Notes: generated from the sequence alone by a model not told the origin. Shown: positions 8,894 to 17,304, numbered from the stretch's first letter. The stretch is DNA of 38,562 bases from Coprovicinus avistercoris (GCA_018714895.1 DVMQ01000004.1:1-38562), one strand, 5' to 3'. Numbers and translations: made by a program.

Positions 8894-8969
8894 GGCTGGG
8901 TAGCTCAGTTGGTAGAGCAGGGGACTGAAAATCCCCGTGTCAGGGGTTCGATTCCCTTCCCCGCCACCA
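8894..8969 (+). tRNA. tRNA-Phe (GAA), CCA encoded
   Basis: The cloverleaf is complete. The acceptor is GGCTGGG/CCCCGCC, the D-arm GCTC...GAGC, and the anticodon stem GGGGA/TCCCC with loop CTGAAAA (anticodon GAA at 8927-8929). The T-arm is AGGGG-TTCGATT-CCCTT, then discriminator A and a genomically encoded CCA (8967-8969). Acceptor position 4:69 is a T/C mismatch, which is unusual. The gene has its own promoter upstream and a hairpin terminator downstream. Confidence 0.96.
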
Positions 8970-8977
8970 GAATTGTA

Positions 8978-9012
8978 CAGGCCAGAGGGCATTTGCTCTC
9001 TGGCCTGTTTTC
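8978..9012 (+). terminator. Terminator after tRNA-Phe
   Basis: CAGGCCAGAG (8978-8987) pairs perfectly with CTCTGGCCTG (8998-9007), followed by TTTTC. It separates the tRNA from the convergent ABC-F gene. Confidence 0.85.
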
Positions 9013-9059
9013 TTATCATGAAACCTCAGATGTTTTAGGCCATATGAGCTGAGACAACC

Positions 9060-10538
9060 CTACATCTCCTCATGCACGCTTCCCTCTTTTACGATCCATG
9101 TGCGCGATGTACAAGCATGCAAAAAGGCATGATCATGGCTTACGAGTAGAAGCGCGCCAGGGTACGATGAGAGCATGTGCTCAAGCGCTTCGATTGAATG
9201 AAGATCAAGGTGGTTGGTCGGCTCATCCATGATGATAAGATCGGGATCCTCCAACATTCCGAGTGCCAACATGAGTTTTCGAAGCTCACCGGGGCTCACA
9301 CGGTCACCTTCAAGAATGCGTTTGGGCTGGGAGTTAAGCTGTGCCACGATGGAGAGCACCTGTCCACGCTTACTGGGGGATAGTGTTTGTGTTTGATGCA
9401 CAATCTGTGCGCGTTTGTCCGCAGCCACTTCCTGAGGAATGGTAAGGACTGTTAAGTCATCTGCAATGAGTGAACGTATATACGTGAGTAAGGTTGATTT
9501 CCCAGCACCATTAGGACCGGCAATTCCTACATGGTCGGTATTGCCCACAAAGAGTTGAGGGATTGCCAACGTGTCGGATCCACAGGGAATAGTGGTCGGT
9601 TCAATAGTTACGAGCGTTTTTCGTTCACTCGGATGCATTTCAAACCACAATTCGCCGTCATAGCGTTTTGCAATGCGGGCTTGCTCTACGCGGTTTTGAG
9701 CAGCGGTTAGTCGGGCATCAAGCTGAGCGGAAAGCTTGCCTCGCGCGCCATCTTGTCCAGTAAAAATGGCGAGGTCAATTTTTGCCTTCGCGGAGCGATC
9801 TTTAGGATCGATATGCCGTTTTGATCGGCGGGCCTGTGCGCGGTCTGCTTCATGTGCTCGTGCGTCTTTTTCTTCAGATAGTCGGGCAAGTTGTTTGCGT
9901 GCGGTATAAGCTTCACGGCGCGTTGTTTCACGTTCGAGCATTTCTTGTGTATGAGCGGCTGTATATCCACCTGGCCGCACAATAATCTTTCCATTCTCAA
10001 ACGAGACACATCGAGTTACTACAGCATCTAGAAGCTCACGGTCGTGGCTCACTAAGATTCCAATGCCTCGATATGTTTGCATTGCCTGTATGAGCTGCAT
10101 GCGCGATTCGTGGTCTATATGGTTAGTTGGCTCGTCGAGCACAAGCACATCAGGTCTCTGCCAAAGAGCCACGGCAATCTGTATCTTTTTACGCTCGCCA
10201 TGAGAGAGCGTGTCAAAGCGCCAGAACATGTCATCGTCAAGACAAAAAATGGTGCGTAGATGTCGCGCTTCACGCCCATAGTCGAGGGCAAAATCGACAA
10301 GTGCATCGGGTGGTGTATCAGTTTCTTGTGTGCACAGAGCACAGAAGTGGCCGGTAGAAACACTGCCGGTTCGTGGTGTGAGTTGTCCCACGGCAATGCG
10401 AGCTAAGGTAGTTTTGCCGCAGCCATTGTCACCCAAAAGGCCACTCCAGCCTTGGGGAAATGTAATGGTGACATGAGAAAAGAGAGGCTCGACAGCATCG
10501 GGATAGGTGTATCCCACGTCGGAGAGGGTAATCTGCAT
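9060..10538 (-). CDS. ABC-F family ATPase, possibly ribosome protection
   Basis: The protein is 492 residues with two nucleotide-binding domains and no membrane segments. NBD1 has Walker A GDNGCGKT (36-43), LSHGERKK and LVLDEPTNHID. NBD2 has GPNGAGKS, VSPGELRK and LIIMDEPTNHLD. The DEPTNH motif after Walker B defines ABC-F translation factors. The linker between the domains is long, charged and arginine/lysine-rich. Overall length fits the Lsa/Msr/Vml-like antibiotic-resistance group better than the longer EttA/Uup housekeeping types, but I cannot assign a subfamily without alignment. ATG 10538 is chosen because TTGGAG lies 6 bases upstream. A short leader ORF and a long-range stem precede it, an arrangement common in drug-inducible ABC-F genes. 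Confidence 0.85.
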   Translation of the reverse strand: MQITLSDVGYTYPDAVEPLFSHVTITFPQGWSGLLGDNGCGKTTLARIAVGQLTPRTGSVSTGHFCALCTQETDTPPDALVDFALDYGREARHLRTIFCLDDDMFWRFDTLSHGERKKIQIAVALWQRPDVLVLDEPTNHIDHESRMQLIQAMQTYRGIGILVSHDRELLDAVVTRCVSFENGKIIVRPGGYTAAHTQEMLERETTRREAYTARKQLARLSEEKDARAHEADRAQARRSKRHIDPKDRSAKAKIDLAIFTGQDGARGKLSAQLDARLTAAQNRVEQARIAKRYDGELWFEMHPSERKTLVTIEPTTIPCGSDTLAIPQLFVGNTDHVGIAGPNGAGKSTLLTYIRSLIADDLTVLTIPQEVAADKRAQIVHQTQTLSPSKRGQVLSIVAQLNSQPKRILEGDRVSPGELRKLMLALGMLEDPDLIIMDEPTNHLDLHSIEALEHMLSSYPGALLLVSHDHAFLHACTSRTWIVKEGSVHEEM

Positions 10539-10555
10539 GACATGCTCCAAAGACG

Positions 10556-10677
10556 AGACGCTGTTTTCGGAAGCCGAAGGAACCGAATAGTTACTGGCGG
10601 GATGTATGCCAAAGCGTCTAAGAATTACGTACTGTGAGAATGTCTAGCAGATGCGCATCGTACCTCGTTCCTCCTTT
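10556..10677 (-). promoter_or_regulatory. Candidate leader-peptide attenuator of the ABC-F gene
   Basis: On the minus strand AAAGGAGG (10677-10670) and a closer GAGG (10666-10663) precede ATG 10658, which opens a four-codon ORF (MRIC, stop 10646-10644). In the remaining 105-nt leader AGACGCT (10619-10613) can pair with AGCGTCT (10562-10556), whose end lies 7 bases from the ABC-F Shine-Dalgarno (10548-10545). A smaller TTCGG/CCGAA hairpin lies inside. A possible -10 (TATACT on the minus strand, 10742-10737) would place the start about 70 bases upstream of the mini-ORF. This could be translation-coupled control by ribosome stalling, or the mini-ORF may be chance. Confidence 0.4.
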
Positions 10678-11035
10678 GTGGTCGATGGCGCCGCCACACG
10701 CACTGTAAAACCCTTTGTTTCACTCGACCGGCCTGTAGTATACACAAAGCCCTGCTTTCTTCCATCAACATCAAAGAGCGATCTAACAAATTGGTATGAA
10801 ATCATCTTTCTGTTGTTATCAATTATTTTGCTATTAAGGGCATTAAATAACTGTCATGATTCACGTACCATTCGACCCGCGTAACCTACCGCTTGCGGAC
10901 GAATATGAACATCTGCGATTGTTCAATCTAATTTCGAATAATTGGACTATATTAACTATTGACTTGTACGTTGTGCAGAGGTGATCAAACATCCTTGCAA
11001 AACGTTAGATGCGGTTGAGAAGGAAAGGAACGTAC
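10678..11035. other. Intergenic region upstream of the fructosamine locus
   Basis: I see no convincing coding sequence here. The region becomes AT-rich towards its right end and should hold the promoter of the SIS gene at 11036. Partial -35-like boxes TTGGAC (10943) and TTGACT (10960) occur, but neither has a clear -10 at the right distance. An AAATTGGTAT element at about 10790 resembles one at about 20957 ahead of the FrlA-like gene, which could be a shared regulator site or chance. Confidence 0.3.
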
Positions 11036-12031
11036 ATGATTAAGTTTGACGAGCAGAAGCTTCTTGCCGGCTTCCAGGGTGGCATTGATCTGCGCCCGCA
11101 GATTGAGGAGATCGTTGACGAAATTTGCGAGCAGGGATACGACCAGATCTGCTACATGGGCGTTGGCGGTACATGGGCTTCTTCGCTTCAGGCAGAGTCT
11201 CACATCCGCGAGTTCTCTGATCTTCCTGTCATTGTTGAGCAGGCCGGTCAGTACAACGTAATGCCCAACAAGCGCATTACGAAGGATACCGTCATCGTTA
11301 TCTCTTCCGTTTCAGGCAACACCGCTGAGATGGTCACCGCAATGAAGACCATCAACGAGATCGGTTGCCGTGTCATTGGCTTTATTGACGTTCCTGGTTC
11401 TCCTCTCGCTGAGGCTTCCACCTATTGCATTAGCTATCCTGAGAACGAGCAGCTCAAGTTCTTCATCGTGGGCGATCGCTTCATGAAGAACGCTGGTCAG
11501 TTCCCCCAGTATGATGACTTCTATGCTCAGATGGATGAGTACTATGCCAAGGACCTCGTAGCTGTCCAGAAGCAGGCTGACGAGTGGGCAAAGGGATATG
11601 CTGAGCGTCATCATGACGATCCGATTCATTACTTCGTTGCTGCTGGCGAGCAGTGGGGCTCCACATACTCCTATGCTATGTGCTACTGGGAGGAGCAGCA
11701 CTGGATCCGTACCAAGTCCATCCATGCTGCCGAGTTCTTCCATGGCATGTTCGAGGTTGTTGACCGCGATACCAACGTCACCCTGTTCATGGGCGAAGAC
11801 GCCGAGCGTCCTCTCGCTGAGCGTGTAGCCAACTTCCTTCCCAAGATTTGCGGTCGCTACGAGATCATCGACTCCAAGGACTATGACCTTCCTGGCATTA
11901 GCTCCGAGTATCGTGGCTATCTGTCCCACCTCGTCACCCACATGGTAACCGAGCGCATTGACGCACATATCGAGCACATTAACCGTCACCCGATGGATAT
12001 CCGCCGTTATTATCGTCAGCTCGATTACTAA
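11036..12031 (+). CDS. SIS-domain fructosamine-6-phosphate deglycase, FrlB-like
   Basis: The protein is 331 residues with tandem SIS folds: the first around residues 36-130 (YMGVGGTWAS phosphosugar loop, ISSVSGNTAE), the second around 195-310. Its C-terminus, HPMDIRRYYRQLDY, closely follows the H-N-P-D-E-R-R-Y-Y ending of E. coli FrlB as I recall it. The Glu/His pair that is catalytic in GlmS and FraB/FrlB-type deglycases is kept at E220 and H236 (EFFHG). The expected reaction is cleavage of a 6-phosphofructosamine to glucose 6-phosphate and a free amine, in the cytosol. ATG 11036 has AAGGAAAGG upstream; an earlier in-frame start has none. It opens a rightward series with an FrlC-like epimerase and an SDR, each separated by a hairpin. 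The amine specificity is unknown. Confidence 0.8.
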   Translation: MIKFDEQKLLAGFQGGIDLRPQIEEIVDEICEQGYDQICYMGVGGTWASSLQAESHIREFSDLPVIVEQAGQYNVMPNKRITKDTVIVISSVSGNTAEMVTAMKTINEIGCRVIGFIDVPGSPLAEASTYCISYPENEQLKFFIVGDRFMKNAGQFPQYDDFYAQMDEYYAKDLVAVQKQADEWAKGYAERHHDDPIHYFVAAGEQWGSTYSYAMCYWEEQHWIRTKSIHAAEFFHGMFEVVDRDTNVTLFMGEDAERPLAERVANFLPKICGRYEIIDSKDYDLPGISSEYRGYLSHLVTHMVTERIDAHIEHINRHPMDIRRYYRQLDY

Positions 12032-12046
12032 GCCATTCCTTCTCCA

Positions 12047-12080
12047 ACGGCCCCGTCAGAGGCGGGGCCGTCCGTATTTT
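12047..12080 (+). terminator. GC-rich hairpin between the SIS gene and the epimerase
   Basis: ACGGCCCCG (12047-12055) pairs with CGGGGCCGT (12063-12071) around a 7-base loop, followed by CCGTATTTTC. It could terminate or attenuate, giving more FrlB-like transcript than downstream transcript, or protect a processed 3' end. Confidence 0.6.
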
Positions 12081-12111
12081 CGTCATACGTTCTGTTTCAG
12101 ATTGTGTGATA

Positions 12112-12130
12112 TGCACCACTGATTGGTGCA
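12112..12130. promoter_or_regulatory. Inverted repeat upstream of the epimerase gene
   Basis: TGCACCA (12112-12118), a 5-base centre, and TGGTGCA (12124-12130) form a perfect 7-bp inverted repeat about 80 bases ahead of the start. It has no T-run. An operator or catabolite-type site is possible. I did not find a clear second copy in the window. Confidence 0.35.
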
Positions 12131-12210
12131 AGCTTCGCAGATATACGTAGGCTGCCAACTATTTGCCGTGCGGATGACGCGGCACATCATCAGAAAGGAT
12201 GTGTTGTATC

Positions 12211-13068
12211 GTGTCCAAAATTACTATGCGTGACGTTTCTGTAATGGGCCCATCCTATGTCCATTTCCCCTTCGAGTACTTCCTCGATTCCCTTCAGGAA
12301 TGCGGTATTCATAAGGTAGACCTCTGGGGTGCTGAGCCTTTTTACTATCGTCCGGACTATGCATCGGCAGCTGAGGCAGCAGTTGAGCTCAAGCGCATGA
12401 AGGCAGAGATGAAAGCGCGCGATCAGAAGTGCGTTATCTATACCCCGGAAACCCTTGGGTATCCGTACAATTTCTCCGATCCTCTGCCTCGTTTGACAGA
12501 TCGTACCGTTGAGTATTTCCGTATGGCAATGGAAGATGCTCACGTCCTCGATTGCCCGCGCGTTTTCTTGAATTCTGGCTGTGGCCCGCGCAATCAGCCC
12601 AAGGAAGAATCCATGAAGCGTCTCGTCGAGACCTTCCGTCGCATCGCAGATCTTGCTGAGGATGCAGACATTCTCCTTACGCTTGAGCAGCTTCAGCCCT
12701 ACGAGAGCAATTTGGTTCTCACCATTGATGATGTGAAGCATGTGCTTGACGAGGTTGACTCTCCTAACCTGCGTGTGTGCGTTGACCTTGTCGCTATGGA
12801 AGTGCAGGGAGAAACACTCGAGCAGTACTTTGACACCTTTGGTGATAAGGTCGAGTGGATTCACTACTCTGACGCACATCATGAGGTAGTGGGCTCAAGC
12901 ACCTTTGGTAAGGAGAAGCTTGCTCACTGGATTCAGCTTCTGGAGGAGAAAGACTTCCAGAATGGTATTGATCTTGAAGTTAATGACTCAATTTATTGGG
13001 AGGATCCGCATACGCCGCATATGGAATCCTGCCGTTATCTGCGTGAGGAGCTTGGTCTGGAAGATTAA
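12211..13068 (+). CDS. TIM-barrel sugar isomerase/epimerase, FrlC-like
   Basis: This member of the xylose-isomerase-like (AP-endonuclease 2) fold has about 285 residues. Segments shared with FrlC, the fructoselysine C3-epimerase, include VDLWGAEPF, IYTPETLGYPYNF and LEQLQPYESNLV. The four residues that bind the divalent metal in this fold can be placed at E159, D192, H218 (IHYSD) and E256 (DLEVND). The expected role is interconversion of C3 epimers of ketosamines, such as psicosamine and fructosamine, so that both can enter the kinase/deglycase route. The start is uncertain. GTG 12211 is taken because the AAAGGA lies 11 bases upstream of it but would overlap the ATG at 12199; ATG 12226 is also possible. 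Confidence 0.75.
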   Translation: MSKITMRDVSVMGPSYVHFPFEYFLDSLQECGIHKVDLWGAEPFYYRPDYASAAEAAVELKRMKAEMKARDQKCVIYTPETLGYPYNFSDPLPRLTDRTVEYFRMAMEDAHVLDCPRVFLNSGCGPRNQPKEESMKRLVETFRRIADLAEDADILLTLEQLQPYESNLVLTIDDVKHVLDEVDSPNLRVCVDLVAMEVQGETLEQYFDTFGDKVEWIHYSDAHHEVVGSSTFGKEKLAHWIQLLEEKDFQNGIDLEVNDSIYWEDPHTPHMESCRYLREELGLED

Positions 13069-13155
13069 GACACTTCATCACAGCGTACCGTTGATGGGTT
13101 GGGCAGGGTGGCCCCCGTCCTAATCTGCACGATACAAAGAATTGCCGTTAGGTGG

Positions 13156-13194
13156 GCCGCATGACACAACTCATGGTGTCATGCGGCTCTTTGT
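13156..13194 (+). terminator. Strong hairpin between the epimerase and the SDR
   Basis: GCCGCATGACAC (13156-13167) pairs perfectly with GTGTCATGCGGC (13176-13187), followed by TCTTTGTT. It lies just before the SDR ribosome site, so read-through or a promoter inside the gap must feed the SDR gene. Confidence 0.7.
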
Positions 13195-13209
13195 TAGGGA
13201 GGTGTTTTT

Positions 13210-13971
13210 ATGGCACGGACAGCACTGGTAACTGGTTATTTGAACGGAATGGGAAAGGGAACGTACGAATCACTTAAAGCACGTGGTTATGACGTTATCG
13301 GCTGGGATTACGCTGACGATCCCGCAGTGGCAGTAGACGTCAGTTCTGTTGAGAGTGTTCGGGCTGGTATTGAGCGCTTTCCTGAGGGCACCAAGCTCGA
13401 TGCAGTAGCTTTGTGCGCAGGTGTTTGGAGCGAGGCTCCGTTCATGCAGACGAGCTTTGAAGAGTTCCATCGCCTGGTTGAGATCGATCTTTTCGGCATG
13501 TTCAATTGTGTACAGCAGCTCGTTCCTCATATGAATGAGCATGGAGCTTTCTGCTGCATTTCGAGCGCTTCTGGCCAGCGCGGTGTGGCCTTTGAGAGCG
13601 CCTACAGCGCAGCCAAGTTTGGCATTTGCGGCTTTGTTGAGGCAGTCGCACGTGAGATCGCAGCAGCCCCCAGGCGCCTGCGCATCAACACTGTTTGCCC
13701 GTTCTATGTAAAGAGCAAGATGACCACCGACGCTCTTATCGAGAAGGAGCGCCTGACCGGTATTACGGTTGAGGAAAGCTATGCTCTCGAAGCCCGCGAC
13801 GTGCCTCTGGGCTATGTAGCAGATCCTTCCGATATCGGTGACTTTATCGCCGCTCTGCTCGGACCTGAGAGCCGCTATGTGACCGGTGCTTGCATTCCTA
13901 TTTCCGGTGGTACGCACTGCGGTTATGGCAACCCGCTGTCTTCGTATGACACCGAAGAGTCTTACGACTAA
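13210..13971 (+). CDS. Short-chain dehydrogenase/reductase
   Basis: This classical SDR has 253 residues. The nucleotide-binding loop is TGYLNGMG (8-15), with CAG at 69-71 in place of the usual N-A-G. The catalytic residues are S119 (ISSASG), Y132 and K136 (YSAAK), and the usual C-terminal YVTGACIPISGG segment is present. D33 at the end of strand 2 (GWDYAD) suggests NAD(H) preference. GGGAGGTG precedes the ATG. It is last in the rightward unit with the FrlB-like and FrlC-like genes, so a role in oxidising or reducing a sugar or ketosamine intermediate is likely. The substrate cannot be read from sequence. Confidence 0.85.
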   Translation: MARTALVTGYLNGMGKGTYESLKARGYDVIGWDYADDPAVAVDVSSVESVRAGIERFPEGTKLDAVALCAGVWSEAPFMQTSFEEFHRLVEIDLFGMFNCVQQLVPHMNEHGAFCCISSASGQRGVAFESAYSAAKFGICGFVEAVAREIAAAPRRLRINTVCPFYVKSKMTTDALIEKERLTGITVEESYALEARDVPLGYVADPSDIGDFIAALLGPESRYVTGACIPISGGTHCGYGNPLSSYDTEESYD

Positions 13972-14014
13972 TTACTAGGTGGTAAGACCACTTCGTTTGT
14001 TGTTCAACTTTTGA

Positions 14015-14054
14015 GACTGGCCAAGAACATTGAGATTCTCGGCCAGTCTTTTTT
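14015..14054 (+). terminator. Terminator after the SDR gene
   Basis: GACTGGCC (14015-14022) pairs with GGCCAGTC (14041-14048), with further AGAA/TTCT pairing inside, and is followed by TTTTTT. It closes the 11036-13971 unit before a convergent gene. Confidence 0.85.
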
Positions 14055-14091
14055 ATGAGAACAGCTTAAAGAGCTTAAGCATCCAATAGCA

Positions 14092-15543
14092 TTATGCGCG
14101 CGTGCTCCGCGCGTGATTGTGCCAGAGATATAGCGCTGCGAGTATCACAAAATACAGTACTATGAAGGGCCATCTGCCAGGCTGTAATAGTGAAGACCCT
14201 CCAACGAATAGCGAACCAAGTATTGCAAGCGCAGGCGCTATCCATCCACGGAATACCCCTGCGCTTCCAGAGCGCCCAAAACTAAAAGCTCTTATGTAGA
14301 GCAGAATAAGCGCAAGCATATTGAAGGCAACAGCTATTTCTGAAACATCTCCGTTTGGCAATAGGTTGAGCATCTGAGTGATGCAGTGAAGCAATGATGC
14401 AGCTAACAACAGAATGAGAGCTACGGCGCTGCTTGCAAGAGAGATGGACTTTCCAGAGGTTGCAGCATGGGCAGCTGAAGAGCGAAGCAATGCCTGAGAA
14501 AAAGGAATGTCATCTTTGAGTGCAAGAGCGTGGGGCATGCGCAACAAGGCAAGCAAAACGCCGTTTGCAGAGCCCATAACAGAGACAAGAGCCACCGCAT
14601 TTGGAATGGTGGCTGCCTGTTTACCAAACAGCCGGACAAACACTAACGAAAGCGATTCATCGCCGGCAGCAATAACCTGTTGAGGTCCGAGAAAAGCAGA
14701 GATACCAACAAAATATGCCAGATAAAGAACGAGTATAAGAAGTGGTGCCACGGTGAGCGCAAGAGGAAGATTGCGCTTGGAATTACGCAGTTCAGGGGCG
14801 ATGGATGCTGCTGGGGACCAGCCGTCAAAAGAGAAGGCAATAGGGGCAGCAGCAGCAAGCCAAGCAAAACTGCTTCCTTGCTCTGCGATAGTGCTTCCTT
14901 CCCCTTGAAGCACTGCAGGATTGCCAAAAACAATGCCAAGAATACCCACGGCAATGAGCGGTGTTACTTTGAGAAGGGTTGAGGCGTTTTGGAGCCAGCC
15001 AGAAAAACGTGGCCATGCCATATTCCAACCTATGCAGAGCACCATAAAAATGATGCCAACAAGTTCTTGAGTGATGAAATCATTACCCCAACCGAAGGTC
15101 ATGCAAGCATATACGCCAACAACCCAACAGAGGATAGCACCAATAGATGGCAAATAAATAATTGAGAAAGCCCAGGAAAATAGGCGTGCGATAGGAGAGG
15201 GAAGAAAATCTCTTGCATAGGCAATAACACCACCTGCTGCATCGCCGCGCTCAGCATAAAGCGATAGGCTCAATCCACCAAAAATAATGGTGACAGAAGC
15301 GATGCAGAACATAGCAACGCCTAATGGCACACTACCATGTGTAGCAACAAGCACATTATCGGCTTTGAAATAAATGCCTGAACCAATGCAGATGCCCATA
15401 ATCATGCAAAGTGCAGTGAGAAGTGAGTAACGCTTAGGTGGATTTGCGGGTGTTTGCAATGTGGTTGGATGTGATTCCGTAGATGTGCATGCAAACTCAA
15501 CACGATCGTCGCGAGAGGAACGGTCGTTATTTGCATGGGTCAT
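14092..15543 (-). CDS. APC-superfamily amino acid permease
   Basis: The protein is 483 residues with about 12 hydrophobic segments. The first carries the APC substrate-binding loop GICIGSGIY. The unwound helix 6 region reads FSFDGWSPAASIAPELRNSKRN, a variant of the usual F-x-Y-x-G / E-x-x-N-P pattern of LAT/APC transporters. A 35-40 residue hydrophilic N-terminal tail precedes it. GGAGG lies 6 bases before the ATG. The gene is single, converging on the SDR unit and following the leftward fructosamine genes after their terminator. It could import free or conjugated amino acids, or export amines released by the deglycases. Specificity cannot be called. Confidence 0.85.
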   Translation of the reverse strand: MTHANNDRSSRDDRVEFACTSTESHPTTLQTPANPPKRYSLLTALCMIMGICIGSGIYFKADNVLVATHGSVPLGVAMFCIASVTIIFGGLSLSLYAERGDAAGGVIAYARDFLPSPIARLFSWAFSIIYLPSIGAILCWVVGVYACMTFGWGNDFITQELVGIIFMVLCIGWNMAWPRFSGWLQNASTLLKVTPLIAVGILGIVFGNPAVLQGEGSTIAEQGSSFAWLAAAAPIAFSFDGWSPAASIAPELRNSKRNLPLALTVAPLLILVLYLAYFVGISAFLGPQQVIAAGDESLSLVFVRLFGKQAATIPNAVALVSVMGSANGVLLALLRMPHALALKDDIPFSQALLRSSAAHAATSGKSISLASSAVALILLLAASLLHCITQMLNLLPNGDVSEIAVAFNMLALILLYIRAFSFGRSGSAGVFRGWIAPALAILGSLFVGGSSLLQPGRWPFIVLYFVILAALYLWHNHARSTRA

Positions 15544-15670
15544 AAAAAACCTCCGAGCGGGGGGGATAACGTATAAGAAGCACTAAACTTTCAGTTTACC
15601 GGTATCTTACGTGTTCCATACAAAAGCGCTGAGCAATACACAAACATGACGTTTTACATGCCGCGTTAGA

Positions 15671-15703
15671 CAAAAAAGCGAGGTCCCTTGCGAGACCTCG
15701 CTT
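15671..15703 (-). terminator. Terminator of the leftward fructosamine operon
   Basis: AAGCGAGGTC (15676-15685) pairs perfectly with GACCTCGCTT (15694-15703). On the minus strand it runs into six T (15677-15672). It lies about 20 bases after the amidohydrolase stop. Confidence 0.85.
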
Positions 15704-15723
15704 GATCACAGACTGTGATTTTT

Positions 15724-17262
15724 TTACTTTGTGGCGTCAAATACGATCTTGCCATCAATCATAGTAAGAACGCACTTGCCATCGCGTGCATCCTTGGGAT
15801 CAATTGCGAGGAAGTTGGTATCAAAGACGGCAATATCAGCAAGTTTGCCGGCTTCCAAGGTACCAAGAACATCGCACTGCTCGAGGTCATAGGCGCCACC
15901 TGCGCACCAAGCGCGAATGAGCTCGCCCGGTGTAATCATGTTCTGTGTATTCCAGGGTTCTCCACCCTCGGGGAAATAGCCACCGCATGCGCTGTAAACG
16001 CCGGTGCCAAGGTCATCGACGGTCATGGGGAGGTCGGTGCCACAGCCAACGACAACACCGCTATCGATCATCTTGCGACGATTCCAGTAGTGCGTGCCGC
16101 GCTCAGCACCAATTTTCTCGTTGACCATTGCAATCTTGCCTTCACGATCGGCAATAGATTGAATGAGCGGGTATACCTCAGCGACAACGCCAAGCTTGCC
16201 CATGCGCTCAAGATCAACGGGGTCTGCGCCCTCAAGGTCGGTCATTGCTTGACGCAGAACAACCGTGCCGTCTTCGTCGCGCTGGCACTTCTCAAAGATG
16301 TCGAGGGCATGTGCGACTGCGCCGTCGCCCTGGCAGTGCAGAGAGAAGCGCAGACCGGCAGCATCAGCTTCAAGAACCTGACGCTCATGCTCTGCCCAGT
16401 CAATGTCCATAGCGCAGCATGTATCTGCATCCAGATAGGGCTCCTTCATTTCGCCTTCATGCTGTGAAATGGAGCCATCGGTCATCTGGTTAAAGCCAGA
16501 GAAGCTAATAAAGGGATCGTCAGCAAAACGATCGCGCGTGGCGGTGCCATATGCGATATTGGCGGGCTCTCCAACAGGCTGGCTCATAAGGTTAACGCGC
16601 AGGGTAAGCTCGCCAGCATCCTCGAGTTCCTTTACGGCATCGACAAACCAATAATCGTCGTAGCCCATCTCCTTGGTGGAAGTGACGCCATAGGAGTTCA
16701 TCATTGCTTCGTACTCGCGATACATGGGTACGGAGAACTCGGTATCGGTGATAACTGCTTTGAGGAGCTTATAAGCCTTCTCGCTCCAGCAAGCAGCAGG
16801 CGTAAAGCCAAACTTCGTTTCGGCAGCAGTGTTCATAGCCATGCCATCAGCCCACTGACCAACAAAAACAGCCGGAACGTCGCCAAATGCTTCGTCAAGA
16901 ACTGCTTCGTCTACAGGAAGCATCTCGAGGGGGAAGTCGTGACCAATTGCAAGTTCGGGCTTAGCGGTGGCACGAACGCGCTCGATAGCCTCATCTACGC
17001 TTGTGACACCAGACAGGTCGGCACCAGCGCGCTGGAGCAACCAGCCATTAAAGAAGCAGTGAACATCGGTGAGACCTGGTGTTACGAGCTTATCGCCAAG
17101 TTCAAGTACGCGAGTATTGTCGCCTACATACTCAGCGCCATCGCCTTCGCCTACAGCAATGATCTTGTTACCAGCAACGGCAACAAAACCTGGATGAGCC
17201 TCTGTTGTAGTTGCATCAAAGATGTTTTCCGAGCGAAGAATGTAATCTGCCATCTCTGCCAT
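15724..17262 (-). CDS. Amidohydrolase family 3 (YtcJ-like) protein with altered metal site
   Basis: The protein is 512 residues: an N-terminal beta-sandwich, a metallo-hydrolase barrel opening with LVTPGLTDVHC, and a C-terminal GTLEAGKLADIAVFD return to the sandwich. Family landmarks present are TDGSIS (261-266), HCQGDGAVAHAL (309-320) and GTDLPM (408-413). The usual H-x-H metal motif reads H68-C69-F70, so the second histidine is missing, and the segment that normally has I-E-H reads TDLEG (341-345). It may bind one metal, or may have become something other than a hydrolase. It is the last gene of the leftward set behind a PfkB kinase and a NagB-like gene. A plausible but unproven job is removing an N-acyl or amide group from the conjugate before or after deglycation. 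Confidence 0.75.
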   Translation of the reverse strand: MAEMADYILRSENIFDATTTEAHPGFVAVAGNKIIAVGEGDGAEYVGDNTRVLELGDKLVTPGLTDVHCFFNGWLLQRAGADLSGVTSVDEAIERVRATAKPELAIGHDFPLEMLPVDEAVLDEAFGDVPAVFVGQWADGMAMNTAAETKFGFTPAACWSEKAYKLLKAVITDTEFSVPMYREYEAMMNSYGVTSTKEMGYDDYWFVDAVKELEDAGELTLRVNLMSQPVGEPANIAYGTATRDRFADDPFISFSGFNQMTDGSISQHEGEMKEPYLDADTCCAMDIDWAEHERQVLEADAAGLRFSLHCQGDGAVAHALDIFEKCQRDEDGTVVLRQAMTDLEGADPVDLERMGKLGVVAEVYPLIQSIADREGKIAMVNEKIGAERGTHYWNRRKMIDSGVVVGCGTDLPMTVDDLGTGVYSACGGYFPEGGEPWNTQNMITPGELIRAWCAGGAYDLEQCDVLGTLEAGKLADIAVFDTNFLAIDPKDARDGKCVLTMIDGKIVFDATK

Positions 17263-17304
17263 GTTGATTCCAATCTCTTGCCCTTTGATACGCCTGACTA
17301 CTAC

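Noticed and set aside
8756..9019. Minus-strand ORF with GGGEGNRTPDTGIFSPLLYQLSYPA
   Set aside because: This is the well-known false translation of the antisense strand of a tRNA gene; tRNA-Phe explains it.
10651..10884. 77-codon plus-strand ORF between the ABC-F and SIS genes
   Set aside because: It has no ribosome site, no recognisable feature and a mixed hydrophobic/basic composition. The region is better read as two regulatory leaders.
11312..11989. 225-codon minus-strand ORF opposite the first SIS gene
   Set aside because: It is antisense to a convincing FrlB-like protein, with no ribosome site or motif.
15715..16467. 250-codon plus-strand ORF opposite the amidohydrolase
   Set aside because: It is a shadow frame; the minus-strand protein has clear family motifs over the same DNA.
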